Shown here one piece after another: positions 1 through 7,888 of a stretch of 64,000 bases of DNA (position 1 is its first letter; the number at the start of each line of letters is the position of its first letter). The stretch is from Bacillus thuringiensis (GTDB lineage Bacteria > Bacillota > Bacilli > Bacillales > Bacillaceae_G). Location: NCBI RefSeq assembly GCF_022095615.2, contig NZ_CP155559.1, positions 5,113,501 through 5,177,500 of the forward strand. Direction: 5' to 3'. The notes under the pieces are model-generated. The model saw only the letters and a program-made list of their open reading frames with translations. It made no database searches and had not been told where the DNA came from. The position numbers were made by a program, and so were the translations under genes.

Positions 1-1
1 A

Positions 2-808
2 ATGAATGAACTAACAGAGGTTGGAATTGGTGCTACTTTAAGTATAATTTTTAATGCGCCATTATTCGGTTATTTAGCTCCAAATGAAAATGAGGGTGAG
101 CAAATTAACGAATTTTCTAAAGGGAAAAAAGCAATTGTATATTTAGCTACCACTTTCGCTGGTTTTTCCGTTTATTTATTACTTAGTAAATTCGATAATC
201 GTGGATCCTTTATCGTTGATTTCGGAGAAGGTTCCCTTTCTCTCAATGAATGGATTGCCTTTCTACCACTTGCTAGTATTGGTGCTATAGTTGGTTTCTT
301 TTATTTCAAATTAGAATTCACATTAGAAAAGTTCATTCATCCTTTTAAGGAATACAAACTTACACTTGGAATTATCGGTGGTATTTTATTAGGAGTTACA
401 GGAACTTTTCTCCCGTACACATTATTCTCAGGAGAACATCAATTAAAAGATTTAGTCGTTGAATGGAGCCACCTATCCTTCTGGGTACTACTTCTTTCAG
501 GGGTTTTAAAATTATGTATTACTGCCATTTGTTTAAATACAGGTTGGCGCGGTGGACATATTTTCCCAATTATATTTGCTGGATCTAGTATCGGATATGC
601 TATAGCGTCCATTATCCCGATAGATCCAATTGCTTCGGTAGCCATCGTCACGACAGCAATTTCAAGCTACGCATTAAGAAAACCAATTGCTATAACATTA
701 CTATTACTCATGTTTTTCCCGCTCAATTTACTATTACCGATGCTTGGAGCGGCAGCGATTGGTAATGCATTTCCACTTCCTAAAAATAACGAAGCTACAA
801 ACGAATAA
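2..808 (+). CDS. Voltage-gated chloride channel (ClC) family protein, C-terminal part
   Basis: C-terminal part of a ClC-type chloride channel or Cl-/H+ antiporter, an integral membrane protein. About seven hydrophobic segments are visible. Near residues 178-184 a GWRGGHIFP stretch matches the conserved GxFxP anion-filter loop of the family. ClC proteins are usually 400 residues or more and the GKxGP loop that lies earlier in the family is absent, so the real start very probably lies left of the window and the ATG at position 2 is internal. A hairpin terminator follows directly. The family call is sure; the transported ion and transport mode are not shown by this half. Confidence 0.85.
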   Translation: MNELTEVGIGATLSIIFNAPLFGYLAPNENEGEQINEFSKGKKAIVYLATTFAGFSVYLLLSKFDNRGSFIVDFGEGSLSLNEWIAFLPLASIGAIVGFFYFKLEFTLEKFIHPFKEYKLTLGIIGGILLGVTGTFLPYTLFSGEHQLKDLVVEWSHLSFWVLLLSGVLKLCITAICLNTGWRGGHIFPIIFAGSSIGYAIASIIPIDPIASVAIVTTAISSYALRKPIAITLLLLMFFPLNLLLPMLGAAAIGNAFPLPKNNEATNE

Positions 809-846
809 AAATAGGCAGTAGGGACAAAAGTTCCACTGCCTATTTT
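809..846. terminator. Bidirectional intrinsic terminator
   Basis: A ten-base inverted repeat (AATAGGCAGT, 810-819, with ACTGCCTATT, 835-844) is flanked by A-rich and T-rich runs. It lies between the convergent ClC and HAD genes and can serve both. Confidence 0.85.
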
Positions 847-848
847 TA

Positions 849-1544
849 TTACACATGTTGCTTCAATAGTGCGTATAACTCTTCAAAATTTCGCACTTCA
901 TATGTTGGCACAATCTCGCTTTTATTTGATTTATTTGCTGGATTAAACCAACAAGTATCAATTCCCGCTACATATCCACCTTTCATATCAGCACTTAACG
1001 AATCCCCAATAATGAGCCCTTTTTCAGGGGAAAAATTAGGAATCCGTTCAAAAACATAATCAAAATACTCTTTCATCGGCTTTTGGAATCCTGTATCTTC
1101 AGAAACGAAAATATCTTTAAACAAGGCATGTAATCCTGCATTACGTAAACGTTTATCTTGCGTCTTAGAAATACCATTTGTCACTATATATAAATCATAC
1201 TCACTTTGAATTTGATTTATAAATTCAAACGCACCTTGCATAAGTTGGTCTCCTTCTTCTAAGTAACTGCGATAATTATTTTCGAATAATACCCCATCTA
1301 CTTCTTCCCCGTACTCTTTAAACAAAATCGAAAACCGTGTATTTACAACCTCATCACGGTTTATTTCACCTTCCTCAAAAGCATCCCAAAGACTTTTATT
1401 AATTTTTTTATAGTGCCCTTCAACCTCGCTAGTTAGAGGAATCCCTTTCTCTTCAAACAGCATACGTAACGCCACTTTCTCCGCCTTCTGAAAATCTAAC
1501 AATGTATCATCTACATCAAATAAAAGTGTTTTATATTTTCTCAT
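849..1544 (-). CDS. HAD-superfamily hydrolase, YjjG/YfnB-type noncanonical pyrimidine nucleotidase
   Basis: Cytosolic haloacid dehalogenase-fold phosphatase of 231 residues. Motif I is FDVDDTLLDF at residues 9-18, with the nucleophile and acid aspartates. Motif II is IVTNG near 120, a lysine lies in GFQKPMKEYF, and motif III is IIGDSLSADMKGG near 180. The size and the helical cap after motif I match the YjjG family, which dephosphorylates (often noncanonical) pyrimidine nucleoside monophosphates; B. subtilis YfnB is the likely counterpart. The nucleotidase role comes from the family, since HAD phosphatases are promiscuous. It is a single gene, convergent with the ClC gene. Confidence 0.85.
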   Translation of the reverse strand: MRKYKTLLFDVDDTLLDFQKAEKVALRMLFEEKGIPLTSEVEGHYKKINKSLWDAFEEGEINRDEVVNTRFSILFKEYGEEVDGVLFENNYRSYLEEGDQLMQGAFEFINQIQSEYDLYIVTNGISKTQDKRLRNAGLHALFKDIFVSEDTGFQKPMKEYFDYVFERIPNFSPEKGLIIGDSLSADMKGGYVAGIDTCWFNPANKSNKSEIVPTYEVRNFEELYALLKQHV

Positions 1545-1650
1545 AAACCCTTCACACTCTCTTTTCTACAAAAACAAATTTACATAAATCGTATCATTCT
1601 TTCTTGTAAAAATAATAGGAGATATCTCATACTAAACATGAGGTGAAAAT

Positions 1651-2322
1651 ATGAAAGTTAGCAAAAATAGCGAAGAAATCTCTCATTACATGCAAACTTC
1701 CAACTTCCATACTCTTTTTTCTTTTAATGTCTTACCGTATGCTGAACTACATTCTTTTAAAAAGAAAGAAAGGATATGTACTGAAGGAGTTGATGTTCCT
1801 TATCTTTATTACTTAATTTCCGGGCAGGCGAAAATATATATGAGTCATAAAAATGGAAGAGTCTCCTTAATTAACTTTATTCAAGCACCTTCTTTCATTG
1901 GAGAATTAGGGTTAATTGGTGTGGAATCCGTTACGAAAACAGTGGAAGTGATCGAAGATTGTATGTGCTTAGCGCTCCCTCTTAAAGATTGTCGGCATCT
2001 TTTGTTGCAAGATGCTACCTTTCTACAGAAACTATGTAAATTTATCGGCGAAAAAACAATTAGCCGAACGGAAAGTTACGCCAAAAACAATAGTTATCCG
2101 TTCGAAAACCGATTAGCGGCGTTTATTCTATTAACAGAACAAAATAACAGTTATACAGAAAAACATACCGAGGCCTCGGAATACTTAAATGTCAGCTACC
2201 GCCATCTTTTATATGTATTAAACCAGTTTTGCCAACAAAATTACTTAAAAAAAGACGGAAGAACCTATTATATACAAGATCGGATTCAATTAGAAAAACT
2301 GGCTGACGAACTTAAAATATAA
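1651..2322 (+). CDS. yeiL: Crp/Fnr-family transcriptional regulator, YeiL-like
   Basis: Predicted DNA-binding regulator of 223 residues. Residues about 25-135 form a cyclic-nucleotide-binding-like beta barrel (KKERICTEGVDVPYLYYLISG, then an SFIGELGLIG turn). The C-terminal third carries a winged helix-turn-helix (TEASEYLNVSYRHLLYVLNQF, about residues 171-191). Several Cys residues (43, 109, 114, 122, 143, 197) could allow redox sensing, but no clear Fe-S cluster motif is visible. It resembles E. coli YeiL in layout. The start is set by GAGGTG about seven bases before the ATG. No target gene is evident; it stands alone before a terminator. Confidence 0.75.
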   Translation: MKVSKNSEEISHYMQTSNFHTLFSFNVLPYAELHSFKKKERICTEGVDVPYLYYLISGQAKIYMSHKNGRVSLINFIQAPSFIGELGLIGVESVTKTVEVIEDCMCLALPLKDCRHLLLQDATFLQKLCKFIGEKTISRTESYAKNNSYPFENRLAAFILLTEQNNSYTEKHTEASEYLNVSYRHLLYVLNQFCQQNYLKKDGRTYYIQDRIQLEKLADELKI

Positions 2323-2364
2323 AAAAAGTAGCATTAGCGTTTACCTGCTAATGCTACTTTTTTC
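2321..2364. terminator. Bidirectional intrinsic terminator
   Basis: A perfect stem (AAAAAGTAGCATTAGC with GCTAATGCTACTTTTT) lies between the convergent yeiL-like and azoR genes, with an A-run on one side and a T-run on the other. Confidence 0.9.
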
Positions 2365-2385
2365 GAGTGACGATTCTATTTTCAA

Positions 2386-3012
2386 TTAAAATTTGCTTGC
2401 TACTTTAGCCGCTTCTTCAAGACCAGCTGCAATGATTTCTTCTGCTTTATCTGGGAATTGGTTATGCCCTTCGATAACTACTGTTTCCATATTTGTTGCA
2501 CCGAAGAAGCCCATCATGCTTGCTACATATTTAACAGCCATTTCTACTTCAGCTGCTGGACCTTCAGAATATACGCCGCCGCGCGCGTTTAATAATGCAA
2601 TCTTCTTATCCCCGATTAGGCCAACTGGACCTTCTGGTGTATATTTGAACGTTTTACCAGCACGGTTTAAATAATCAATATATGTGTGTAGCACTGCTGG
2701 AATCGTTAAGTTCCATAATGGGAAGCCGAAAACAACTTTATCAGCTTCTAGGAATTGATTTAAATACTTATCAGCAACTGCTACTGCTTTTGCTTCCTCT
2801 TCAGTTAAATCAAATCCTTTACCTGCTTTGAATGTACCATTAATCATATCTACGCCTACATATGGTAATTCTTCTTTATATAAATCAAGTTCTACTACTG
2901 TATCATTTGGATGTGCTTCTTTATAGTTTGCTAAAAATGCCTCGTATAATTTCACACTAACTGCTTGTTCCGCTGGACGGTTGTTTGCTTTTACAAATAA
3001 AACTGTTGCCAT
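2386..3012 (-). CDS. azoR: FMN-dependent NADH:azo/quinone oxidoreductase
   Basis: Flavodoxin-fold NADH-dependent azoreductase of 208 residues, the usual AzoR length. It reduces quinones and azo compounds in two-electron steps and is thought to protect against electrophile stress. Seen in sequence: the N-terminal FMN phosphate loop (ATVLFVKANNRPAEQAVS), the FGFPLWNLTIPAVLHTYIDY stretch near residues 95-114 that binds the isoalloxazine ring, and LLNARGGVYSEGP near 140. In B. subtilis the azoreductase gene yhdA adjoins yhcYZ, and here too a YhcYZ-like pair is the next locus upstream. The ATG is preceded by GGAGG. Confidence 0.92.
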   Translation of the reverse strand: MATVLFVKANNRPAEQAVSVKLYEAFLANYKEAHPNDTVVELDLYKEELPYVGVDMINGTFKAGKGFDLTEEEAKAVAVADKYLNQFLEADKVVFGFPLWNLTIPAVLHTYIDYLNRAGKTFKYTPEGPVGLIGDKKIALLNARGGVYSEGPAAEVEMAVKYVASMMGFFGATNMETVVIEGHNQFPDKAEEIIAAGLEEAAKVASKF

Positions 3013-3149
3013 TGTTTTTCCTCCTAGTACTCACTCTTCTGTTGTTATATGCTTTCAAAAAAGGTATCCCTTGTAATTGTCGTTTTGTTGCTTACAAACA
3101 TATTTTATATTTATATCAAGACAATTTCGTCCTCACATAGACGTATTTT

Positions 3150-3196
3150 TCCATAAAAAAAGTCCACCTCCTAAAGGCGAACTAGGTCTTACGACT
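3150..3196 (-). terminator. Possible terminator of the yhcYZ-like operon
   Basis: On the minus strand an interrupted stem (AAGTC with GACTT around CCTA with TAGG) ends in seven T residues just past the response regulator stop. The stem is imperfect. Confidence 0.45.
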
Positions 3197-3202
3197 TTTG
3201 TC

Positions 3203-3850
3203 TTATACAATTCCATTTTTCACTGCATATAATGCCGCTTGTGTGCGATCAGATAAATTCAACTTACTCAAAATACTACTTACATGAGCTTTTACCGTTT
3301 TTTCTGTAATAACTAAAACGGAAGCGATTTCTTTATTACTCATCCCTTTCGCTAATAACTGCAACACTTCATTTTCTCTCGCTGTTAACACATCCACTTG
3401 AATGGAAGGTTCTTCTTCTTTTTCTTCCACAGGTAATGTTTGAGAGAGGAGAGCATTTGCTATATCTGGATGTAATTGAATATTACCTTTATATGCGCTT
3501 CGAATAGCTTCAACAAGCTGATCCGGTTCTACATCTTTTAAAATATAGCCGCTTGCCCCCGCCCTTAGCGCCGGTAAAACATGCGCCTGATCAGAAAAGC
3601 TAGTTAATACAATTACTTTCACATTTGGATATTCTTTTTTGATGCACGCCGTCGCCTCGACACCATTCATTTCGGGCATGTATAAATCCATTAGTACCAC
3701 ATCAGGATTCGTCTCCCCTACTTTCACTAATGCCTCTTTCCCATTATTTGCTTCTCCAACTAACGCTAAATCTTCCTGTGTACTTAAAAAAAATGCTAAT
3801 CCTTTTAAAACGACTGTATGATCATCAACTAACAATACTTTTATTTTCAC
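3203..3850 (-). CDS. yhcZ: NarL/LuxR-family response regulator, YhcZ-like
   Basis: Two-component response regulator of 215 residues. The receiver (about 1-120) has the acidic pair DD at 9-10, phospho-acceptor Asp55 in VVLMDLYMPEMNG, a Thr in VLTSFS and a Lys in GYILKDV. The C-terminal LuxR-type helix-turn-helix (about 150-212) reads LTARENEVLQLLAKGMSNKEIA and then VKAHVSSILSKL. It starts 20 bases after the stop of the GAF histidine kinase, so the two form one operon. The pair matches B. subtilis YhcY/YhcZ in architecture and in proximity to an azoreductase. The signal is unknown. Confidence 0.88.
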   Translation of the reverse strand: MKIKVLLVDDHTVVLKGLAFFLSTQEDLALVGEANNGKEALVKVGETNPDVVLMDLYMPEMNGVEATACIKKEYPNVKVIVLTSFSDQAHVLPALRAGASGYILKDVEPDQLVEAIRSAYKGNIQLHPDIANALLSQTLPVEEKEEEPSIQVDVLTARENEVLQLLAKGMSNKEIASVLVITEKTVKAHVSSILSKLNLSDRTQAALYAVKNGIV

Positions 3851-3870
3851 AAACTTCCCTCATTTTCACA

Positions 3871-5442
3871 TCATAATGGTACGTTTACTTTTACACTTGT
3901 TCTTTTCTTATCACTTATAATTTTAATTGTTCCACCAACTAATTCTACTCTTTCACGCATCGTAGTCATACCGAGTGATTTCTTCTCTTTTATATTCTTT
4001 TCTACAAAGACGTTTCCTTGATCGACTATTTCTAATGATACATTCTTCTCCGTCACTTTGAAATAAATCGCCGCTTCTCTGACATTCGCATGTTTACTTA
4101 CGTTATTTAAAGCTTCTTGTCCAATTCGCCATAGCGCTTCCTCTACTACGCGCGGTAAATCACGAACACCTGTAACTTGTTCCCGAATTTTCAATCCCAA
4201 ACTTTCACCATATTGTTTTAAAGCTGGTAATAGTCCTTTCTCTAATCCTGCTGGACGTAGTTGCCAAATTAACGTCCTCATTTCTTTTAAAGCTCCTTGT
4301 GCTAGTTCACGCATCTCATGCAAAGATCGATCCACCTTTTCATTTTGACCTTTTAAAACTGCCTCAGCGCCTTTTGTCATAAAGGTTAACGAAAATAGCT
4401 TTTGTGAGACAGAGTCATGTAAATCCCTCGCTAACCTATTTCTCTCTTCCATTCGTACAAGTTCACGTCGTTGCTCATTTAACCTTAAATTTTCTATCAC
4501 GAAAGAAATATGATTTGTTATTGCTTGAAGTACATCTATCGTATTCACATCAAATTCACCATTATTTGAACTAACACATAAAACACCAAATATATGACTT
4601 TGAATCTGTATTGGTGTAGCGATAACTGTCCTATTAGAGGCTATCTTATGACTAATTTGATGGTTTAATAAAATAGGTTCACCTTTTTCTAACGCTTCTT
4701 TCGCAGCTTCTTTTATATCCTCTGGCAATTCTTCCTCGCAATAAGATGCCCGCAAGGATAATTCTTTCTCTTCCCTAATAAAGAATGCGACTTGATTCCA
4801 GTAAAACACTTCACCTAATTGATTTACAACTTTTTCAGGCAATAGATTAAATTGATGAATCGTCCTTAAAACTTGAATGAACCGTTCTAATTTCACATAA
4901 TAATGCGCTCTTCGCTTTTCATTTTCATATAACTTTGCTCGTTTTAAAGCCGTTCCAATTTGGAAGGCAACTGATTGAAGCAATACTAATTCTTCTTCTG
5001 AAAAATGTGTTTTACCTGGGCTTGCCACATTTAACAAACCAAATTTTTCTCCTCCAGCTTTTAAAGGAACCGTAGCATGATGAAGAATCCCTTCCGTATC
5101 ACCCCAATTATATTCAATTGCATTATTAATTCTTTTACATTCAATAATATTAACAGCTCGCTCTAATTTCCCATCCACAAAGCCACGTAAACACCAACAT
5201 TCACCTTCACACATCGGACGTTTGTTTTCATATGTAAGTGCCTCTGGTAACTGGTAATCAATTAATTTTGTGTATCTCCCATTTTCATCCGCAAGAAAAA
5301 TCCATCCTGTCGTTAAACCTGTTACACTAAGTAATTTTTCTAACACTGCTTGCAATACATGATATGTATCATTTGATGTATTTAGCGTTTCTGCAATTTC
5401 TTTTAATATAACTAATTCATTTGTACGATTATCTCGAAACAT
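3871..5442 (-). CDS. yhcY: GAF-domain sensor histidine kinase, YhcY-like
   Basis: Cytosolic sensor kinase of 523 residues with no membrane segment. Two GAF-like sensor domains (about 20-170 and 185-320) precede the HisKA_3 dimerisation helix with the phospho-acceptor His in ARDLHDSVSQKL, typical of kinases that pair with NarL-type regulators. A HATPase domain follows (ALNNVSKHANV, then IVDQG and a LGMTTMRERVELVGG lid). The first GAF domain holds a Cys-rich segment (CEGECWCLRGF near 79-89, CKR near 102) that could bind a metal or sense redox state; this is inference. It is the first gene of the operon with the response regulator at 3203-3850. Confidence 0.88.
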   Translation of the reverse strand: MFRDNRTNELVILKEIAETLNTSNDTYHVLQAVLEKLLSVTGLTTGWIFLADENGRYTKLIDYQLPEALTYENKRPMCEGECWCLRGFVDGKLERAVNIIECKRINNAIEYNWGDTEGILHHATVPLKAGGEKFGLLNVASPGKTHFSEEELVLLQSVAFQIGTALKRAKLYENEKRRAHYYVKLERFIQVLRTIHQFNLLPEKVVNQLGEVFYWNQVAFFIREEKELSLRASYCEEELPEDIKEAAKEALEKGEPILLNHQISHKIASNRTVIATPIQIQSHIFGVLCVSSNNGEFDVNTIDVLQAITNHISFVIENLRLNEQRRELVRMEERNRLARDLHDSVSQKLFSLTFMTKGAEAVLKGQNEKVDRSLHEMRELAQGALKEMRTLIWQLRPAGLEKGLLPALKQYGESLGLKIREQVTGVRDLPRVVEEALWRIGQEALNNVSKHANVREAAIYFKVTEKNVSLEIVDQGNVFVEKNIKEKKSLGMTTMRERVELVGGTIKIISDKKRTSVKVNVPL

Positions 5443-5503
5443 ACCTAATCTCCTACATACAAGATTTTAAATCGCCCCTCAAGTAAATCATCTACTTTTC
5501 ACT

Positions 5504-5558
5504 TTGTACTTATTCGTAACATTGATATAATGGTGAAAACATAGTTTTCATTATATCA
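5504..5558 (+). promoter_or_regulatory. pdxK promoter with overlapping inverted repeat
   Basis: A sigma-A-like promoter is seen with -35 TTGTAC (5504-5509), 16-base spacer and -10 TATAAT (5526-5531). A long inverted repeat (TGATATAATG...GAAAAC, 5523-5540, with GTTTTCATTATATCA, 5544-5558) begins over the -10 and ends about 18 bases before the ATG. It could be an operator or a leader hairpin. Confidence 0.6.
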
Positions 5559-5576
5559 CTTGAGGGGGATTTCATA

Positions 5577-6401
5577 ATGACATTAAATAAAGCACTTACT
5601 ATCGCTGGTTCTGACACAAGTGGTGGTGCTGGTATACAAGCAGATTTAAAAACATTCCAAGAACTTGGTGTATACGGAATGACATCTCTTACGACAATCG
5701 TAACGATGGATCCACATAACGGTTGGGCACATAACGTATTTCCAATCCCAGCTTCTACATTAAAACCACAATTAGAAACGACAATTGAAGGTGTTGGAGT
5801 AGATGCTTTAAAAACAGGTATGCTTGGATCAGTAGAAATTATTGAAATGGTTGCTGAAACAATCGAAAAACATGATTTCAAAAATGTAGTAGTTGACCCT
5901 GTTATGGTATGTAAAGGTGCTGATGAAGCATTACACCCTGAAACGAATGATTGCCTACGTGACGTTCTTGTTCCAAAGGCATTAGTTGTAACACCAAACT
6001 TATTTGAAGCTTATCAATTAAGTGGCGTAAAGATTAATTCTCTTGAAGACATGAAAGAAGCAGCGAAAAAAATCCACGCTTTAGGCGCGAAATACGTTCT
6101 AATTAAAGGCGGTAGCAAGCTTGGTACGGAAACAGCAATCGACGTCCTATATGATGGAGAAACATTCGATCTTCTAGAATCAGAAAAAATTGATACGACA
6201 AATACACACGGCGCAGGTTGCACATATTCTGCTGCAATTACAGCAGAACTTGCAAAAGGAAAACCTGTGAAAGAAGCAGTAAAGACTGCTAAAGATTTTA
6301 TCACAGCTGCTATCCGTTATTCATTCAAAATCAACGAATACGTAGGTCCAACACACCACGGTGCATATCGTAAATTCGTTGCATCAAAAGAACTTGTCTA
6401 A
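5577..6401 (+). CDS. pdxK: Pyridoxine/pyridoxal/pyridoxamine kinase, ThiD-like ribokinase fold
   Basis: ATP-dependent vitamin B6 kinase of 274 residues that salvages pyridoxal toward PLP. The fold is that of HMP kinases. It begins ALTIAGSDTSGGAGIQADLK and has the central DPVMVCKGAD segment near 107, the VTPNLFEAYQLSG segment near 139 and the anion-hole/catalytic THGAGCTYSAAI motif near 214. The overall sequence and length follow B. subtilis PdxK (formerly called ThiD) rather than the thiamin-operon ThiD, so B6 salvage is the likelier main role, although HMP kinase activity is possible. SD GAGGGGGA precedes the ATG. It is transcribed alone, ending at a strong terminator. Confidence 0.88.
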   Translation: MTLNKALTIAGSDTSGGAGIQADLKTFQELGVYGMTSLTTIVTMDPHNGWAHNVFPIPASTLKPQLETTIEGVGVDALKTGMLGSVEIIEMVAETIEKHDFKNVVVDPVMVCKGADEALHPETNDCLRDVLVPKALVVTPNLFEAYQLSGVKINSLEDMKEAAKKIHALGAKYVLIKGGSKLGTETAIDVLYDGETFDLLESEKIDTTNTHGAGCTYSAAITAELAKGKPVKEAVKTAKDFITAAIRYSFKINEYVGPTHHGAYRKFVASKELV

Positions 6402-6410
6402 CATATAAAT

Positions 6411-6459
6411 GAAAACACCCACAGAGTTTATATATTTCCTCTCTGTGGGTGTTTTTTTA
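6411..6459 (+). terminator. Intrinsic terminator after pdxK
   Basis: A stem of about 13 base pairs (AACACCCACAGAG with CTCTGTGGGTGTT) is followed by seven T residues. Confidence 0.92.
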
Positions 6460-6483
6460 TAAGTACTTCTGGTCATCCTATCT

Positions 6484-7542
6484 TTAAGATGCAGAACTAA
6501 CCTGATTTCTACCATTTCTTTTGGAGTAATATAATGCATCATCAGCAGCTTGAATAAATCGCTCTGGTGATTCTTCATACACTGAAATTCCTACTGAAAC
6601 TGTAATTTTTATTTTTGTTCCATTTAGCAATTGAAATGGATGGTTTTCAACAGCCGTGCGAACTTGTTCCCCCATACGCATTCCATAAGCTAATCCCTTC
6701 TTTGGTATCAAAAGCGCGAACTCTTCTCCACCCTTTCGAAAAGTCAAATCCGGAAACATTGAAACTTCTCGTAAAATATGCCCCATTTGTTTTAATACTT
6801 CATCTCCCGCAGGATGCCCATACGTATCATTTACACACTTAAAATGATCAATATCTATAAGTAGTAAACAAAGTGAATCATTTTTCATGCGCTTATTACC
6901 AATATGACGATTCATCTCTAAATCAAACTGTCTTACGTTTCCTAGACCTGTCAATGCGTCTATCGTTGCATATTGCTTCATCGTTTGAAATAACTCATTG
7001 GATTGTAAAACGTAATTTGCACTTATGAATGTTATGTAGCCTGTAATAATACTAGAAATTAAATATAATCCCACGATGGTAATATCTTTAATTAACCATA
7101 TATATAGTGAGGGGATTAGAATAGATAAAATATATGTATGTAACCATGCCCACTTTTCTCCTAGAGAAAGATTTAGACGTGAAATAAAAATACTACCTAC
7201 TCCTATCGCAACAATTGTATAAAAAGCTACTTGAGAAGCTAATGAATAATCCATAAATAATAACCTAGTTACTAAAATCATACTAACAGCTATAGTACTT
7301 GCTATTGGACCTCCAATTATAACGGCTAGAATAACAGCTAAGTAGCGCAAATCCAATAGGATGGTACCAACATGAACACCAAAATACATTAGTAATATAC
7401 CTAATATTCCAGTAAGAATACCTACTACACATTTCTGCCAAAAAGAGAACCCTTCTTTTAACGGTTTATCTCTTAAGAGCTGACCTCCAACAAAAATAAA
7501 GGAAAGAATAATTGTCGTGTTTACAAATAAGTCCCTTAACAT
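6484..7542 (-). CDS. Membrane-bound diguanylate cyclase (5TM-LYT plus GGDEF)
   Basis: Predicted c-di-GMP synthase of 352 residues. Residues 1-185 contain about six hydrophobic helices of the 5TM-5TMR_LYT type, as in LytS, and residues about 190-350 form the GGDEF domain. The active-site motif is intact as GGEEF (FRKGGEEFALLIP), with the metal-binding LLIDIDHFKCVNDTYGH segment upstream. At the inhibitory I-site position the expected RxxD reads MFPD, so product inhibition through that site is probably missing. Only this one GGDEF protein is present in the window, with no EAL partner. The signal sensed by the membrane part is unknown. Confidence 0.88.
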   Translation of the reverse strand: MLRDLFVNTTIILSFIFVGGQLLRDKPLKEGFSFWQKCVVGILTGILGILLMYFGVHVGTILLDLRYLAVILAVIIGGPIASTIAVSMILVTRLLFMDYSLASQVAFYTIVAIGVGSIFISRLNLSLGEKWAWLHTYILSILIPSLYIWLIKDITIVGLYLISSIITGYITFISANYVLQSNELFQTMKQYATIDALTGLGNVRQFDLEMNRHIGNKRMKNDSLCLLLIDIDHFKCVNDTYGHPAGDEVLKQMGHILREVSMFPDLTFRKGGEEFALLIPKKGLAYGMRMGEQVRTAVENHPFQLLNGTKIKITVSVGISVYEESPERFIQAADDALYYSKRNGRNQVSSAS

Positions 7543-7631
7543 AAAATAATCTCCCTACTTTTCTATCTATCCCTTTCCTTATTTTATTGTATACGAGATA
7601 CCTATAATTCCCAAAGCTTTTTATTTTTTGC

Positions 7632-7647
7632 TGTTCCACGTGAAACA
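7632..7647. other. parS: parS chromosome-partition site
   Basis: TGTTCCACGTGAAACA matches the bacterial parS consensus TGTTNCACGTGAAACA at every position. ParB (Spo0J) loads here and spreads, organising origin segregation with SMC. Flanking bases extend the palindrome (TTTTTTGC on the left, GCAAAAAA on the right). parS sites cluster near oriC, which agrees with the gene content at the right end. No other exact copy was noticed in the window. Confidence 0.92.
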
Positions 7648-7655
7648 GCAAAAAA

Positions 7656-7685
7656 TAAAAAAGGACGAAAATTCGCCCTTTTTAT
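7656..7685 (-). terminator. Terminator of the cstA-ybdD operon
   Basis: On the minus strand the stem AAAAAGGGCGAA with TTCGTCCTTTTT (one G-T pair) ends in a T-run just past the ybdD stop. It abuts the parS palindrome. Confidence 0.85.
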
Positions 7686-7888
7686 TAACAACAGCGTGAT
7701 ATCTTTCCGCCCTTTGCATTAAATCTAGCCTCTTGCGCTTCTGCAAAAAATTGTTTTTGACAGACAACCTCTTCTTCTGGATGATGCTTTTTCATATGCT
7801 CTACATATGTTTCATAACTTGGTACCCCAACAAGTAAACTAATAAAGTGTTTTCTTTGTCCCCATACTTTCCATAGTCGTTTAAGCAT
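7685..7888 (-). CDS. ybdD: YbdD/YjiX-family small protein, partner of the CstA transporter
   Basis: Small protein of 67 residues from the chosen start, with the family features YVEHMKKHHPEEE and a C-terminal RCC. Its ATG at 7888 overlaps the cstA stop (ATGCTTAA) and has AGGA upstream, indicating translational coupling. A longer reading from 7912 exists but has a worse ribosome site. E. coli encodes such a protein directly after cstA (YbdD) and btsT (YjiX). The molecular role is not established, but the constant pairing points to an accessory part of the transporter. Confidence 0.85.
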   Translation of the reverse strand: MLKRLWKVWGQRKHFISLLVGVPSYETYVEHMKKHHPEEEVVCQKQFFAEAQEARFNAKGGKISRCC

